38,031 nt of DNA from Methanobacteriota archaeon (GCA_016845345.1 JAERSV010000091.1:1-38031); one strand, 5' to 3'. Positions 24,398-33,202 are shown, counted from the stretch's first letter. A program made the numbers and translations. Notes: generated from the sequence alone by a model not told the origin.

Positions 24398-26930
24398 CCA
24401 TCGGTCTTAATTCAACCCAGTGAATCCTAACGCCATCGTGGTCAATCAACTGATCGCCACGGCCTGTTATAGCCAAAGGATTAACCCAAGTACTACCACC
24501 ACCGGAGACTACAATTTCAACTTTTAATTCATCTGCTAGGCTCGTTTTTGTGATGAGGGTTAATTGTTGCCAACCACCATCAGTGGTGTAATGTCTACCT
24601 TCAATTTCGGTATCATCAATTGAATAGATTTCTACTGATAATCCGCTTGGTGCATCAATCATGATATTGATTTTCACAGTCTGGTCCCGACTGCCTCTTT
24701 CGAGAGGCACATCTAACGAGATGTCTCCTTGGCTGAGGAATGGTTGCGAATCTGGTCTATTCATCAACTGGTCTGCATCAACCATCCACCAGGGGTCTAC
24801 TCTCCATTGACACGGCGCAATACAAGAATTCTCATCAGGATAAACAAATGTACTACTGGTTGCAGATCTGCTGGTGGGAATCTCCTTCAATATCCATAGT
24901 CGGCTCCCATCAATATCTCTGCTTATTTCCCAATATGGCGATTTTGCAAAAACCTCACCAAAGGTTCCCATGGGGCTAGATAGGGCATGAGTTACCCCTA
25001 ATTCCCTTAGCGTTTCAGTATCATCTTTTAGAATCGCTGAACGCGCATGTCCTTGGTTATTCACTTGAACATCCACGAGCCCAAGAGAGGGAAAGGTCGT
25101 CACACCAATTTGTGCGTCAATATCGTAAGCATTACCCCAGTGAGCATCCTCGGTAAACAGTACAGAACCCTCAGGAAGGTTCAGTGTGCTCATCAAATCT
25201 CGATCACCCTTTGTTTGTACCCGTAGTTCATCATGGCTTGAAAGTTCGATTAACAGAGCATTTGAAATTGTTAATTGTAAAAGAACGAAGATGAAAACCG
25301 CTGCCATCCACTTTTTGTCAATCGGCTTTGGTAAAGTCATCGGTAGCCACATTAAGGCAGATTCCTCATCAGTCGCTTCCTTTGCACTAGCTGAAATTTC
25401 ATCGACACTTAAATTCCGACTTGCTTCAAGCATTTCTTGAACCATCGCTTCTCCATCTTGGTCAACTGAAATTGGTCGCTCTCGTGGAGTCAGTTTGACG
25501 CTATTTGAAAGAAGAATTCCACCGACTATTGCCAACGGTATGTGGAAGGCGTGTAGAGCCATGCTGTAGAGAACATACGATAGAAGAGTAAAGAATGAGA
25601 ACGCAATAATTCCATTGAATAAATGTACTAGCGTCAAAATCCAGTTGATGCCAATCCATACGGCTAACATTACCACTTCGATACTGGTTCTAGTTCTCCA
25701 TAAAGCCCATCCAGCCAAGGCAATTGCAACTGGGCCGTTGAATAGGATTAGGCTAAATCCACCCTGCCAGCCATATTCAGAAAATACCGGCTCCGAAAGC
25801 AATCTAGGTGCAAAGGTAACTAGAACGATATAAGCAGCAATACTCAGTATCACCGCTGAAGTCAGAGCAAGCCGACTGACAGCAATTTCTCGCCTCATGC
25901 CAAATCGATGAGTAATGAGGTAAGCACCAAGTAAAGTGCCGAGATAGAGTGCTCCTGTTGGATGAATTGCTCCTGTCGTGATGACACATATTGCGAACAA
26001 TATGTCCTGTCCACGCCTTCTCTCTCCAATTGGTCTTAGAAGAACTAACAGACCTATTACCAAACCAAGTTGACTCGCTACTGTGGGGTATCCTGAATCA
26101 TGAGCTTTGACAAAAAGGGCAGGTACAAGTGCTAAGCAGAGTAGGGTTGGACCACTCGCTCCCCATCTATCAGAAGCACCTGCAATGCCCCAAATTAATG
26201 CAAATAATGAGAGTTGGCCAACAAGATGTATTGCACTTGCAGGTGTCATCCCAACTACATTTTCTAGCAGTGCAGCAGTTGCAGGAAGAGCGGGTGGATA
26301 AGTCCAATTCCCTTCTGAGATGGCTGGTAAAGACAAATCTCCGCTCGTTGCCAAACGGTGTGAAAGTGTTGAGAAACCAATCCAATCAACACCGTTTGGA
26401 TATTCAAAGAGGAGAAGAGGAAGGAGTGAAAGAAGAGCCGCAGTTGCCAATGCTAAAGGTAGCCACCATGAACGAGAAGATGCTAGGTCGATGGCTAGTT
26501 TTTTCTTTTTTTCAACGTCTTCTTCTAATTCTGTAGTTTCCTCATGTAATGATTCAGTTTCAATGGCTTTTGGCAGTTCTCCTTCGGATTCAAGTAGATC
26601 TGCCCGTTCTTCCATTAACTCCCATTGTGAGAGGCGTCGAACTCGGATAACATCTCTTTTCCAGTGAAATAATGCTGCCATACAATTTGCAAAAATCAAG
26701 AGCAACATTAGGCTTGTAGAATCAAATTTTCCAGTGATGACAACCATCCATCCTGCAATACCAAAAACCACCAACAAAGAAATTGCTGGCAATAACATCA
26801 CTTTGCGGAAAGTATCTGAAAGCGGGTCAAGAATTTTGATTATGAAAAGTGCAGGAAAGATTCCACTGCCAAACAGCAGAGCAGAGCCAGCCAGCAGATG
26901 CCATAGAACAGTCCCTAACTCACCCTCCAT
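24390..26930 (-). CDS. Large multi-span membrane protein, GT-C glycosyltransferase-like
   Basis: 846 aa. Two or three N-terminal helices are followed by a charged cytoplasmic stretch (~105-150, Glu/Lys-rich). About ten more helices run to ~570, ending in MAAVFIFVLLQLTISNALLI, and then an outer C-terminal domain (~575-846). In the helical part GNWTYPPALPATAALLENV and the Asp-containing first outer loop (FEYPNGVDWIGFSTLSHRL) resemble GT-C sugar transferases that use polyprenyl-phosphate sugars. The C-terminal domain has a Cys pair (SCIAPCQWRVDPWW) and a beta-sandwich-like end, perhaps sugar-binding. Catalytic residues cannot be fixed from sequence. Its direct link to a DPM1-like gene supports a role in protein glycosylation or surface-polymer assembly. 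Confidence 0.75.
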   Translation of the reverse strand: MEGELGTVLWHLLAGSALLFGSGIFPALFIIKILDPLSDTFRKVMLLPAISLLVVFGIAGWMVVITGKFDSTSLMLLLIFANCMAALFHWKRDVIRVRRLSQWELMEERADLLESEGELPKAIETESLHEETTELEEDVEKKKKLAIDLASSRSWWLPLALATAALLSLLPLLLFEYPNGVDWIGFSTLSHRLATSGDLSLPAISEGNWTYPPALPATAALLENVVGMTPASAIHLVGQLSLFALIWGIAGASDRWGASGPTLLCLALVPALFVKAHDSGYPTVASQLGLVIGLLVLLRPIGERRRGQDILFAICVITTGAIHPTGALYLGTLLGAYLITHRFGMRREIAVSRLALTSAVILSIAAYIVLVTFAPRLLSEPVFSEYGWQGGFSLILFNGPVAIALAGWALWRTRTSIEVVMLAVWIGINWILTLVHLFNGIIAFSFFTLLSYVLYSMALHAFHIPLAIVGGILLSNSVKLTPRERPISVDQDGEAMVQEMLEASRNLSVDEISASAKEATDEESALMWLPMTLPKPIDKKWMAAVFIFVLLQLTISNALLIELSSHDELRVQTKGDRDLMSTLNLPEGSVLFTEDAHWGNAYDIDAQIGVTTFPSLGLVDVQVNNQGHARSAILKDDTETLRELGVTHALSSPMGTFGEVFAKSPYWEISRDIDGSRLWILKEIPTSRSATSSTFVYPDENSCIAPCQWRVDPWWMVDADQLMNRPDSQPFLSQGDISLDVPLERGSRDQTVKINIMIDAPSGLSVEIYSIDDTEIEGRHYTTDGGWQQLTLITKTSLADELKVEIVVSGGGSTWVNPLAITGRGDQLIDHDGVRIHWVELRPMVE

Positions 26931-26944
26931 CGCATCGCCTAGAG

Positions 26945-26967
26945 CGCATCACTCTTCAAGTGATGCG
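26945..26967. promoter_or_regulatory. Inverted repeat between the GT-C-like gene and the M23 gene
   Basis: Perfect 9-bp arms CGCATCACT and AGTGATGCG around a five-base CTTCA loop, in the 85-bp region between two divergent starts. It is 14 bases from the start codon of the GT-C-like gene, so it could be a shared operator or a hairpin at the 5' end of either mRNA. Confidence 0.5.
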
Positions 26968-27015
26968 AAAAACTACATCATTGATTTCAAGAGCAAAGAC
27001 AGTGTCGCAGTGACC

Positions 27016-27606
27016 ATGGACGGGCCAATTGATTGGGCTAGGCAGACCTTCTCCCAAGTTGTACAACTTCCTGAAAAGTATGGGGTTTTAGACCTCACAG
27101 GGGGGGTGATTCCCGAATCAGAATTTGAATATTCAATTGGGCGTTATGATGAGGACAGGCGCGGGCTATACAATACCGAGATTTTCGAGGGAAAGCGATT
27201 CATCCACATAGGAATAGATATTGGTGGGCCTATAGGCACTGAGTGCCACGCTTTTACCGCTTGTGAAATTTCACATTTTGGTTACAATCCTGCGGCCGGA
27301 GATTATGGCAATGTGATAATCACAAAGCAGGTTATTGACGGCGTGAACGTGTGGGCTCTTTTTGGTCATTTGAGCAATAGTTCTCTTGAAGGAAAAAAGG
27401 TTGGCCAAAAATTGTCCGCTGGTGAAGTGCTCGGGTGGTTTGGTGAGTTTTCTGAGAATGGGGGTTGGGAACCACATCTACATTTTCAACTCTCACTAGT
27501 TGAACCATCAACCCATGACCTGCCTGGCGTTGTATCCCCTGCTGAAAGAGAACAGGCATTACGGGATTTTCCAGACCCACGCTTAGTTCTAGGGCCACTC
27601 TACTAA
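27016..27606 (+). CDS. M23-family (LytM-type) metallopeptidase-like protein, apparently cytoplasmic
   Basis: 196 aa from the ATG at 27016; a GTG two codons earlier is possible and the longer open frame upstream lies inside the neighbouring gene. Zinc-site motifs of M23 are all present: HIGIDIGG (His64, Asp68), GHLS (His118) and PHLHFQL (His154, His156). There is no signal peptide or membrane segment. The spacing, with NGGWEPHLHFQL, reminds me of the M23 module fused to aminotransferases in ethanolamine-phosphate phospholyase-like bacterial proteins rather than of cell-wall hydrolases. Archaea of this group have no murein, so the substrate is unknown. Tail-to-tail with the sugar isomerase, sharing 4 bp. 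Confidence 0.87.
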   Translation: MDGPIDWARQTFSQVVQLPEKYGVLDLTGGVIPESEFEYSIGRYDEDRRGLYNTEIFEGKRFIHIGIDIGGPIGTECHAFTACEISHFGYNPAAGDYGNVIITKQVIDGVNVWALFGHLSNSSLEGKKVGQKLSAGEVLGWFGEFSENGGWEPHLHFQLSLVEPSTHDLPGVVSPAEREQALRDFPDPRLVLGPLY

Positions 27607-28619
27607 CTGAGATGTTCTTTGAGACTACGAATAGCACCAATAGCGCTAGGGTCTTTTCCACGTAGTATTGCTACTGCACAGGAAATCCAGTCTATAGCGA
27701 TACAAGAGTATAGCATTGCCTCGAGCAGTGATTCACCTTCACAATGAAGTTGCCAAGCGACCTCAACCTCGACATTTTCCATCATCCAATCAACCCGTTT
27801 CTCGACTCTTTCATGCATGCCACTCCAGGTCAGCAAAATGAGGGCTTGGCTATTTTTTGCTGAATCATCAGTCCAAGCAATTATCTCATTGTGATTCATC
27901 TCAGGAAGTGAATTAGAGCGGGCAAAAATTCCCCCATTTTCATTTAGTTGGTTAACGAATCTAGTTCCGGCGCATTCTAGTTCTGCGGCGGCAACTATCC
28001 CTACTTCCCGGTCAAGCAAAGTTTGAGCAAGAGCGAGTGTGGGTGAGTTAGAATTATTGACAAAATCAAACTCCTCAACGGTTTCCTTTAACCTCTCAAA
28101 AAGTCCTGATAAATCCTCATTTGGAACGACTCCACTAGAGATTGATTTGCGTAGCAGTGCCCCAAATAGGTGACCAAAGGCTGAGCGTGGTGGCTGTCCA
28201 CCTGGAACTGAAATATGATTATCAAATTCTGCCAGTTTCCCGCCGCTTGAAATCACTACGGTTTCAAGTCCTTTTCCAATCGCATCAGAAGTGGCATCAA
28301 GAGTTTCTTCAGTATTTCCTGAATAAGATGTGGCAACAACTAATGAATCGTCTTCAATCCAGTTGGGAAGTCCATAATTCCGCCAAGTTGTAACTTGAGC
28401 ACCACCTTGGTAATTTGCTAGTGAAGCAAGGAAATCTCCTGCCGCAGCAGATCCACCCATTCCAAGACACAGAACGGATGAGGGTGTTGTTGGACTGATT
28501 TCTATTGATTCTACATTATTCATTTGAGAAGCAAAATCATCAGGAAAAAGTCGTAGAAATCCTAACATATCTTCGCTATCAAGAGCAGACACTAAATCTG
28601 CAATTTCGACTTCACTCAC
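27603..28619 (-). CDS. Bifunctional phosphoglucose/phosphomannose isomerase
   Basis: Interconverts glucose-6-P, fructose-6-P and mannose-6-P in the cytoplasm. The SIS-fold signature is complete: VLCLGMGGSAAAGDFLASL, TWRNYGLPNWI, VVATSYSGNTEETLDA for sugar-phosphate binding, PPRSAFGHLFGALL, then ARSNSLPEMNHNEIIAW with the catalytic Glu and His. 338 aa from GTG at 28619, which overlaps the nmd3 stop by 8 bp (GTGAGTGA) and has GGTGG upstream; the longer frame is less likely. Mannose-6-P feeds GDP-mannose for the nearby glycosyltransferases, though the pairing with nmd3 is only physical. Confidence 0.92.
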   Translation of the reverse strand: MSEVEIADLVSALDSEDMLGFLRLFPDDFASQMNNVESIEISPTTPSSVLCLGMGGSAAAGDFLASLANYQGGAQVTTWRNYGLPNWIEDDSLVVATSYSGNTEETLDATSDAIGKGLETVVISSGGKLAEFDNHISVPGGQPPRSAFGHLFGALLRKSISSGVVPNEDLSGLFERLKETVEEFDFVNNSNSPTLALAQTLLDREVGIVAAAELECAGTRFVNQLNENGGIFARSNSLPEMNHNEIIAWTDDSAKNSQALILLTWSGMHERVEKRVDWMMENVEVEVAWQLHCEGESLLEAMLYSCIAIDWISCAVAILRGKDPSAIGAIRSLKEHLS

Positions 28620-29676
28620 TACTGCCACCACCTGCTAATGTGGGTAGAGCGACCCATTCATCCGCTATCAAAGCGATGCGCAGAGAACTCTGAGCACCGT
28701 CATCATCGTATGGAAGTGAAACCGCCTTCACCTTCCAATCATTGGGGTCCATGAATTCCGCCGCCGAAGAATCTCTGTTCAGAACTTCAATCATAAATTG
28801 TTCATGCCATCGGCTTACAACGGTTGTCTTCTCGAGGTCTCTCCAAGTCAAACCAGTTCGTTGAAGCCGGTCAACAGCCGAGATGATTGCACCTTCTTTC
28901 TGCCACGATGCAATCAGCCAATATTTGTCCTTACGACGAACCACATCTCCAATATCAAATGCTGGCTTTCGATATGAAATAGTCAATCTTGTGAGGTCTT
29001 CTCCATCTTTTCGCCCAACAATTGAGTTTGTCTCTTTTGAAGTCCCACCAAATTTTCTCAGCAGGTGTTTTGTCCATCCTCTTGCAAGTGCTTTGCTCCC
29101 AAGAACCATGTCATAACCTCCCTGCACATCTCCTTCGTTGTTGACAAAGAACATCGGGTCCGGGTCAATACTTCCCAAATAATCGTCAAAAGTTGCTCTT
29201 ACTGCTTTCAACTCTTGTTCTGAAAGACGGCGACCAGATGAGCGAAGTTGAACAGTCGCCTCGAAATAATTTCCCGCCTTGCGCGTACAAGTCGGGCAAA
29301 CAGCATTTGAAATCCTCACCATTGTTGAATGAATACTCTCAAATTCAACCCCACTGATAAATCCGCTAACTTGAACAGAAAGCCTAGTATTTCTTTCATC
29401 CATGACTTGTCTCAGAATTCCAATTCCTAAGGCTTGAGTATCATTGTGAACCTCAAGTGATTCTGAGACCAACCCCTCCTCATATTCTTCATCAGGGTGA
29501 TGACCCCAGCGCTTGTCGTGTAGATACATCATGCATTTTGGACAACGGTATCCTTGGATTGTTTCAGGTAGAATTGAGAAGGTAGTTCGCTCTTTGAAAC
29601 AGGGAACACATAACCTCTCAGAGGTCAGTTCGTCTTCCTTGCCACACAATACGCAAAATGCCTTGCCAAGTGCCAT
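28612..29676 (-). CDS. nmd3: NMD3 homolog, 60S/50S subunit biogenesis and export-type adaptor
   Basis: 354 aa. The N-terminal pair of zinc elements is diagnostic: FCVLCGKEDELTSERLCVPC followed by GYRCPKCMMYLHDKRW, and a third CPTC near residue 140. Eukaryotic NMD3 binds the joining face of the large ribosomal subunit and carries it from the nucleus. In archaea only the ribosome-binding core is present, as here, and its role is presumably late large-subunit maturation or ribosome quality control. The ATG follows a GGAGGGAG ribosome site. Downstream the isomerase start overlaps its stop. Upstream lie the cytochrome c maturation genes in the same direction. Confidence 0.92.
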   Translation of the reverse strand: MALGKAFCVLCGKEDELTSERLCVPCFKERTTFSILPETIQGYRCPKCMMYLHDKRWGHHPDEEYEEGLVSESLEVHNDTQALGIGILRQVMDERNTRLSVQVSGFISGVEFESIHSTMVRISNAVCPTCTRKAGNYFEATVQLRSSGRRLSEQELKAVRATFDDYLGSIDPDPMFFVNNEGDVQGGYDMVLGSKALARGWTKHLLRKFGGTSKETNSIVGRKDGEDLTRLTISYRKPAFDIGDVVRRKDKYWLIASWQKEGAIISAVDRLQRTGLTWRDLEKTTVVSRWHEQFMIEVLNRDSSAAEFMDPNDWKVKAVSLPYDDDGAQSSLRIALIADEWVALPTLAGGGSSE

Positions 29677-29746
29677 GACGCTCCCTCCTGATGGTTTTTC
29701 GCCACCTGCGATGCGCTTGAATCCTTTGGTTGGAAAAATTCAGCGC

Positions 29747-29911
29747 CTATTCTTCCTCTTCGTTTTGTGAAGTTATTCCCAGTGTTGATTCTGCCGCGGA
29801 GAGTCTTTCTGATAACTCTCCGACTCGAGAAAGTAGTTTCCAAGTCCAACCACCGATTATACCAATCATCGCTACATATGCTATCGCTAGAAATAATGTT
29901 CCACTAGTCAT
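29747..29911 (-). CDS. CcmD-like single-span membrane peptide
   Basis: A 54-aa frame between ccmC and nmd3, starting ATG at 29911, one base after the ccmC stop. It has one helix (LFLAIAYVAMIGIIGGWTWK), then a charged amphipathic stretch (LLSRVGELSERLSAAE) and an acidic end (EEEE). CcmD is a 40-70 aa, one-helix protein that ties CcmE release to the CcmABC transporter and is typically encoded right after ccmC. Size, topology and position all fit, but CcmD has almost no conserved sequence, so the name is inference. Confidence 0.65.
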   Translation of the reverse strand: MTSGTLFLAIAYVAMIGIIGGWTWKLLSRVGELSERLSAAESTLGITSQNEEEE

Positions 29912-29912
29912 C

Positions 29913-30686
29913 TCAATACCTCGTATCTAATTTTTCTTGTATCTCTTGGAGTCTATCCTCTAGACCGCCGACGATATATCTCAACATCACCTGTCCAGCA
30001 ACTAAGATTTGGAAAGACAATAATCCGAAGATTAACACTGCCGTAATTTGCGGGTCCAATCCGCTTTCTTCCCCGCCACAAGAAATGCACGGATGACGAT
30101 TTTGCCAGATTCTGATTGCCATTATTGTAATGGGTACTAAAATGAATCCAAACAAACCCACAGAAGAAAAAGTATCTCGTGTATCTTCAGTATCTGCTTG
30201 TGCTTGATGTCCCATCACTAGGAATAATGAGAGTGAGGTTAAAACTGCGTAGGTATTCAATCTCACATCGGTTAAATCCCACGGAGTACCCCATTCAGCA
30301 GTTCCCCAAATTGGTCCGCTGATAATTACACAAAGGCCGAAAACAAGTCCAAGTTGAGCACCGACAACATGTAATTTCCAGCCCCATTCCAAGCGCTTGA
30401 GAAACCATGCACCTGAGCCGATAAAAAGTAGGGTGAATGCCTGAAATGAAGCCCAAGCAGCAGGTACATGCCAAAACAGAATCCGATATGCTTCGGGCGC
30501 TTTCCAATCATCGGGGTTTACACCGGGAGCCCAAGTAAATCCAAGCCACAAAGTGATTGCCGCTAGCATCAATCCGGTAAGAGTCAAGCCGATGCCGAGA
30601 TTGAGGGTCCACTTCTTCACAAAGTCTGTGAGTGAACCTTCACCCTTCAAGGTGATGGGTTGCTTACCTGCAGGTTTAGAGGTCAC
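29913..30686 (-). CDS. ccmC: Heme handling protein CcmC (cytochrome c maturation system I)
   Basis: 257 aa with six predicted helices. CcmC binds heme in the membrane and passes it to CcmE. The signatures are YRILFWHVPAAWASFQAF (the helix with the first heme-ligand His) and the tryptophan-rich external loop PIWGTAEWGTPWDLTDVRL, the WWD-type heme contact. An unusual short Cys-Gly motif, RHPCISCGGEES, lies near the last outer loop. The start overlaps the ccmAB stop by 4 bp, and the ccmD-like peptide follows at once. Genes for CcmE, F, G and H are not in this window. Confidence 0.9.
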   Translation of the reverse strand: MTSKPAGKQPITLKGEGSLTDFVKKWTLNLGIGLTLTGLMLAAITLWLGFTWAPGVNPDDWKAPEAYRILFWHVPAAWASFQAFTLLFIGSGAWFLKRLEWGWKLHVVGAQLGLVFGLCVIISGPIWGTAEWGTPWDLTDVRLNTYAVLTSLSLFLVMGHQAQADTEDTRDTFSSVGLFGFILVPITIMAIRIWQNRHPCISCGGEESGLDPQITAVLIFGLLSFQILVAGQVMLRYIVGGLEDRLQEIQEKLDTRY

Positions 30687-32056
30687 TCAGGGGCAAGATG
30701 AGGGATCAAAAACCAAATTATCATCGGAGTTACCAAGGCAATAAAGAAGTGGTTTCTAATCTCATTGAATATGTATTCATTTGGCGGAATTGCTAACAAA
30801 TCAACTGCCAATAGAAACGGCCAGATTAAGATGACTAACAGAAGAAGAGTTAGAGATGCACCTTCCCGGGGAAATGAGCTTTCAAGCGCATGAATTCTTG
30901 ATGCTCCGATTGTGATACTGACCAAACAAAGAGCAACACTAATGGTCTGATAAGTCACATCTCCGAAGACAAAATTACTGGAAATCATGGCAATTATGAA
31001 TGGGATTACGACCATCACTGGACGACCATCTTTCATAGGCATCCTGCCGCCAAGGTGAGCATTCCACCAATCTCCAGCCCGTGAATCGTTTAGATGAGTG
31101 AGAAACCCTGGTCGAACGAAAGCAGAAATCAGTGCTGGAGTCAAGGCCAACAAGGCTAGCCAAGCCCGATTCGCAGGAGGTTCAATTTGGCTCAGCATGC
31201 CAGCTACCACCACCAAAGCAATAATGCCAGCAACAGAACGATTAATTGTCGTGATTTTTGTCCTCTTCTCCAAATTTCTGGGCCAAGTAAAGTGTGCCGA
31301 ATAACTGGGTTTTTTTCTAAGAACTCTTGTGTTTTGTTCTCTGTCTTTCTTTTTAGACCCCCACTTTTCGAATGGCTGTTTTTGTTCACCTTTTGTTAGG
31401 GTTTTTCTGCGAACTGTGATAGTTGTCGTTGCTAACGAAAGCAAGGATTCATCGTGTGTTGCGATAACGAATGCGTGACCGATTCCAGCCAGTTTAGAAA
31501 TTTCAGATTTCAGCGTGTTAATACTCTTTTCATCCAATCCTTCGGAGGGCTCATCGAGTAGAATTAGACGTGGCGAATCACTTGCTAAGGCGGGAGTGAG
31601 TCCGGCTAATACACCAACTTTGCGCTTCATACCGCCTGACAGCCAAGCGATGCGGTCATCGGAGCGATGCCGAATTCCCCATTTTTCTAATTCTTCAGCA
31701 ATCCAGTTTTCATCGTCGGCTAGATTACTGACTGCTAATGCAGTTGCAATCCGCTCTTTGACAAGTTCGTCTTGGCAGAAGCCGCCGCGTTGCAAAGTCA
31801 AGCCAAAAGGCGGTGGCCAATTTCGGCGGCCATCTGAATCTCGTACAAGATGGCCGCTATGTGTGACGGCTCCGGCACTGAGATACAAGATTCCAGCCGC
31901 GGCTTCAATCAGAGTTGATTTGCCGGAACCATTTTCGCCGACAAGAACTACAACTTCGCCGCTAGAAACCCGCAAATCAATTGATTTCAGAACTGTTGAT
32001 TTTCCTCTTTTCACAGTAAGTGAAGACAACTCTAGAAGAGGCGCATCACCGCTCAT
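30683..32056 (-). CDS. ccmAB: CcmA-CcmB fusion, heme/cytochrome c maturation ABC transporter
   Basis: 457 aa from the ATG at 32056; an earlier ATG at 32095 adds 13 residues. Residues 1-220 are an ABC ATPase of CcmA type: Walker A GENGSGKST (40-48), signature LSGGMKRK (139-146), Walker B LILLDEPSEG (164-173), and THDES. A basic linker (~220-270) leads into about six membrane helices (VAGIIALVVVAGML ... IALVTPMIIWFLIPHL) of CcmB length (~190 aa). Separate ccmA and ccmB genes are the norm, so a single chain is unusual. The complex uses ATP to release holo-CcmE. The ATPase half is certain; the CcmB half is by position and topology. Confidence 0.85.
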   Translation of the reverse strand: MSGDAPLLELSSLTVKRGKSTVLKSIDLRVSSGEVVVLVGENGSGKSTLIEAAAGILYLSAGAVTHSGHLVRDSDGRRNWPPPFGLTLQRGGFCQDELVKERIATALAVSNLADDENWIAEELEKWGIRHRSDDRIAWLSGGMKRKVGVLAGLTPALASDSPRLILLDEPSEGLDEKSINTLKSEISKLAGIGHAFVIATHDESLLSLATTTITVRRKTLTKGEQKQPFEKWGSKKKDREQNTRVLRKKPSYSAHFTWPRNLEKRTKITTINRSVAGIIALVVVAGMLSQIEPPANRAWLALLALTPALISAFVRPGFLTHLNDSRAGDWWNAHLGGRMPMKDGRPVMVVIPFIIAMISSNFVFGDVTYQTISVALCLVSITIGASRIHALESSFPREGASLTLLLLVILIWPFLLAVDLLAIPPNEYIFNEIRNHFFIALVTPMIIWFLIPHLAPE

Positions 32057-32142
32057 AAGCCGGCGAGAGTGGTTTTGGGCTTGATATCTCCGCATCTACC
32101 CATAGGGTGATTTGCAACTTACCTTTCGGCAGTCTGAGTCAG

Positions 32143-33192
32143 ATGGTTGGTTTTGACTGGGCAGGCGTCACAACCCTTGGCTGGGGTTTAGTGTTAGGTT
32201 TTCTCATCTTAGCAATTGCACCCATTGCATATGCTTGGCGTCAACGGATTCCGATTTCATTAGCAATTGTAATTTCATTACTTGCTTGCTGGTTTTTCCA
32301 ATCTATACTGCAATATTTTGATGCAACTCGCGACTTCCTAACTGTAGCCTTTGCAGTCAATCCACTTTGGCAACCCTCGCCATCAGAATTCCACCGGCTT
32401 CTGACTGCTGGCTGGCTACACGCTGTCGGCCGTGGTGGTAGTGACATTGTGATTCAACACATACTCGGAAACATACTCGTCATAGCCTTGGTAGGGGTTC
32501 CTTTAGAACAGCGTCTTGGGAGAGAGAGATTTCTTCTTGTTTACCTAATTGGGGTACTCGCGGGTAACCTTGCATGGTGGTTTTCTCACTGGGGAGAGTT
32601 CCGTTTTGCTTTAGGTGCGAGTGGGGCGGCGTTTGGGTTACTGGGCACATATTTGGCATGTTGGCCAAGGGATGAAATTGAATTTCCTTTAGTGTTGATT
32701 CGTAAGTGGCCAGTGTCATTGATTGCTCTTTTGAAAGTCGGTTTAGAAATTGTCCAAGTCGGGATGTTGTATGGTGGTTGGAAGGGTACTTCTTCAGTCG
32801 CTCACCTTGCTCATGTGGGAGGTTTTTTCGTCTGTTATGCACTTGGTAGAACAATTGCAAAAGGTGGTCCTACCCAACCCGAAATTCGAGACCATGGGCC
32901 AAGCGCAGCAGCGGCTGAAAAGGGAGAAGAATTTTCCCGAAAAAGGAAGATGGGAGAACTCAAATTTGACCCTTGGGATGATGCTGAAAAACCCCTAACT
33001 GGGAAGCCCGCAAAAGTGCTTGAAAGGCTGAGAAAAGAAGGAGATGAATTAGAGACGCGTAGGGCTTGGCTTGAAGAATTATCAGACGTCGCCCGTTGTC
33101 CATTGTGTGACTCGGAATTAGATGTTGAAATTAACGATGAAGTCACTCGATTAGTTTGTTCTAAGACCCGCAAGCATCTGTTGTGGCCTTAA
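32143..33192 (+). CDS. Rhomboid-family intramembrane serine protease with C-terminal zinc-knuckle-like tail
   Basis: 349 aa from the ATG at 32143 (a GTG at 32107 is possible). Six or seven membrane helices. Catalytic serine in FALGASGAAFGLLG (Ser160), His in VAHLAHVGGF (His224), and the accessory HILGNILVIALVG...LE..LG stretch (His106, Asn110) define a rhomboid. The 120-residue cytoplasmic tail is rich in Lys/Glu and ends CPLCDSELDVEIN...RLVCSKTRKH, three Cys and one His that could form a zinc site. It is read divergently from ccmAB and lies about 100 bases ahead of the giant anchored subtilase in the same direction, a candidate substrate. Confidence 0.9.
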   Translation: MVGFDWAGVTTLGWGLVLGFLILAIAPIAYAWRQRIPISLAIVISLLACWFFQSILQYFDATRDFLTVAFAVNPLWQPSPSEFHRLLTAGWLHAVGRGGSDIVIQHILGNILVIALVGVPLEQRLGRERFLLVYLIGVLAGNLAWWFSHWGEFRFALGASGAAFGLLGTYLACWPRDEIEFPLVLIRKWPVSLIALLKVGLEIVQVGMLYGGWKGTSSVAHLAHVGGFFVCYALGRTIAKGGPTQPEIRDHGPSAAAAEKGEEFSRKRKMGELKFDPWDDAEKPLTGKPAKVLERLRKEGDELETRRAWLEELSDVARCPLCDSELDVEINDEVTRLVCSKTRKHLLWP

Positions 33193-33202
33193 ATTGATGA
33201 TT

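Noticed and set aside
26734-27015. N-terminal extension of the M23 protein
   Set aside because: It lies almost wholly within the 5' part of the opposite-strand membrane protein, shows no conserved motif or signal peptide, and the ATG at 27016 directly precedes the conserved part.
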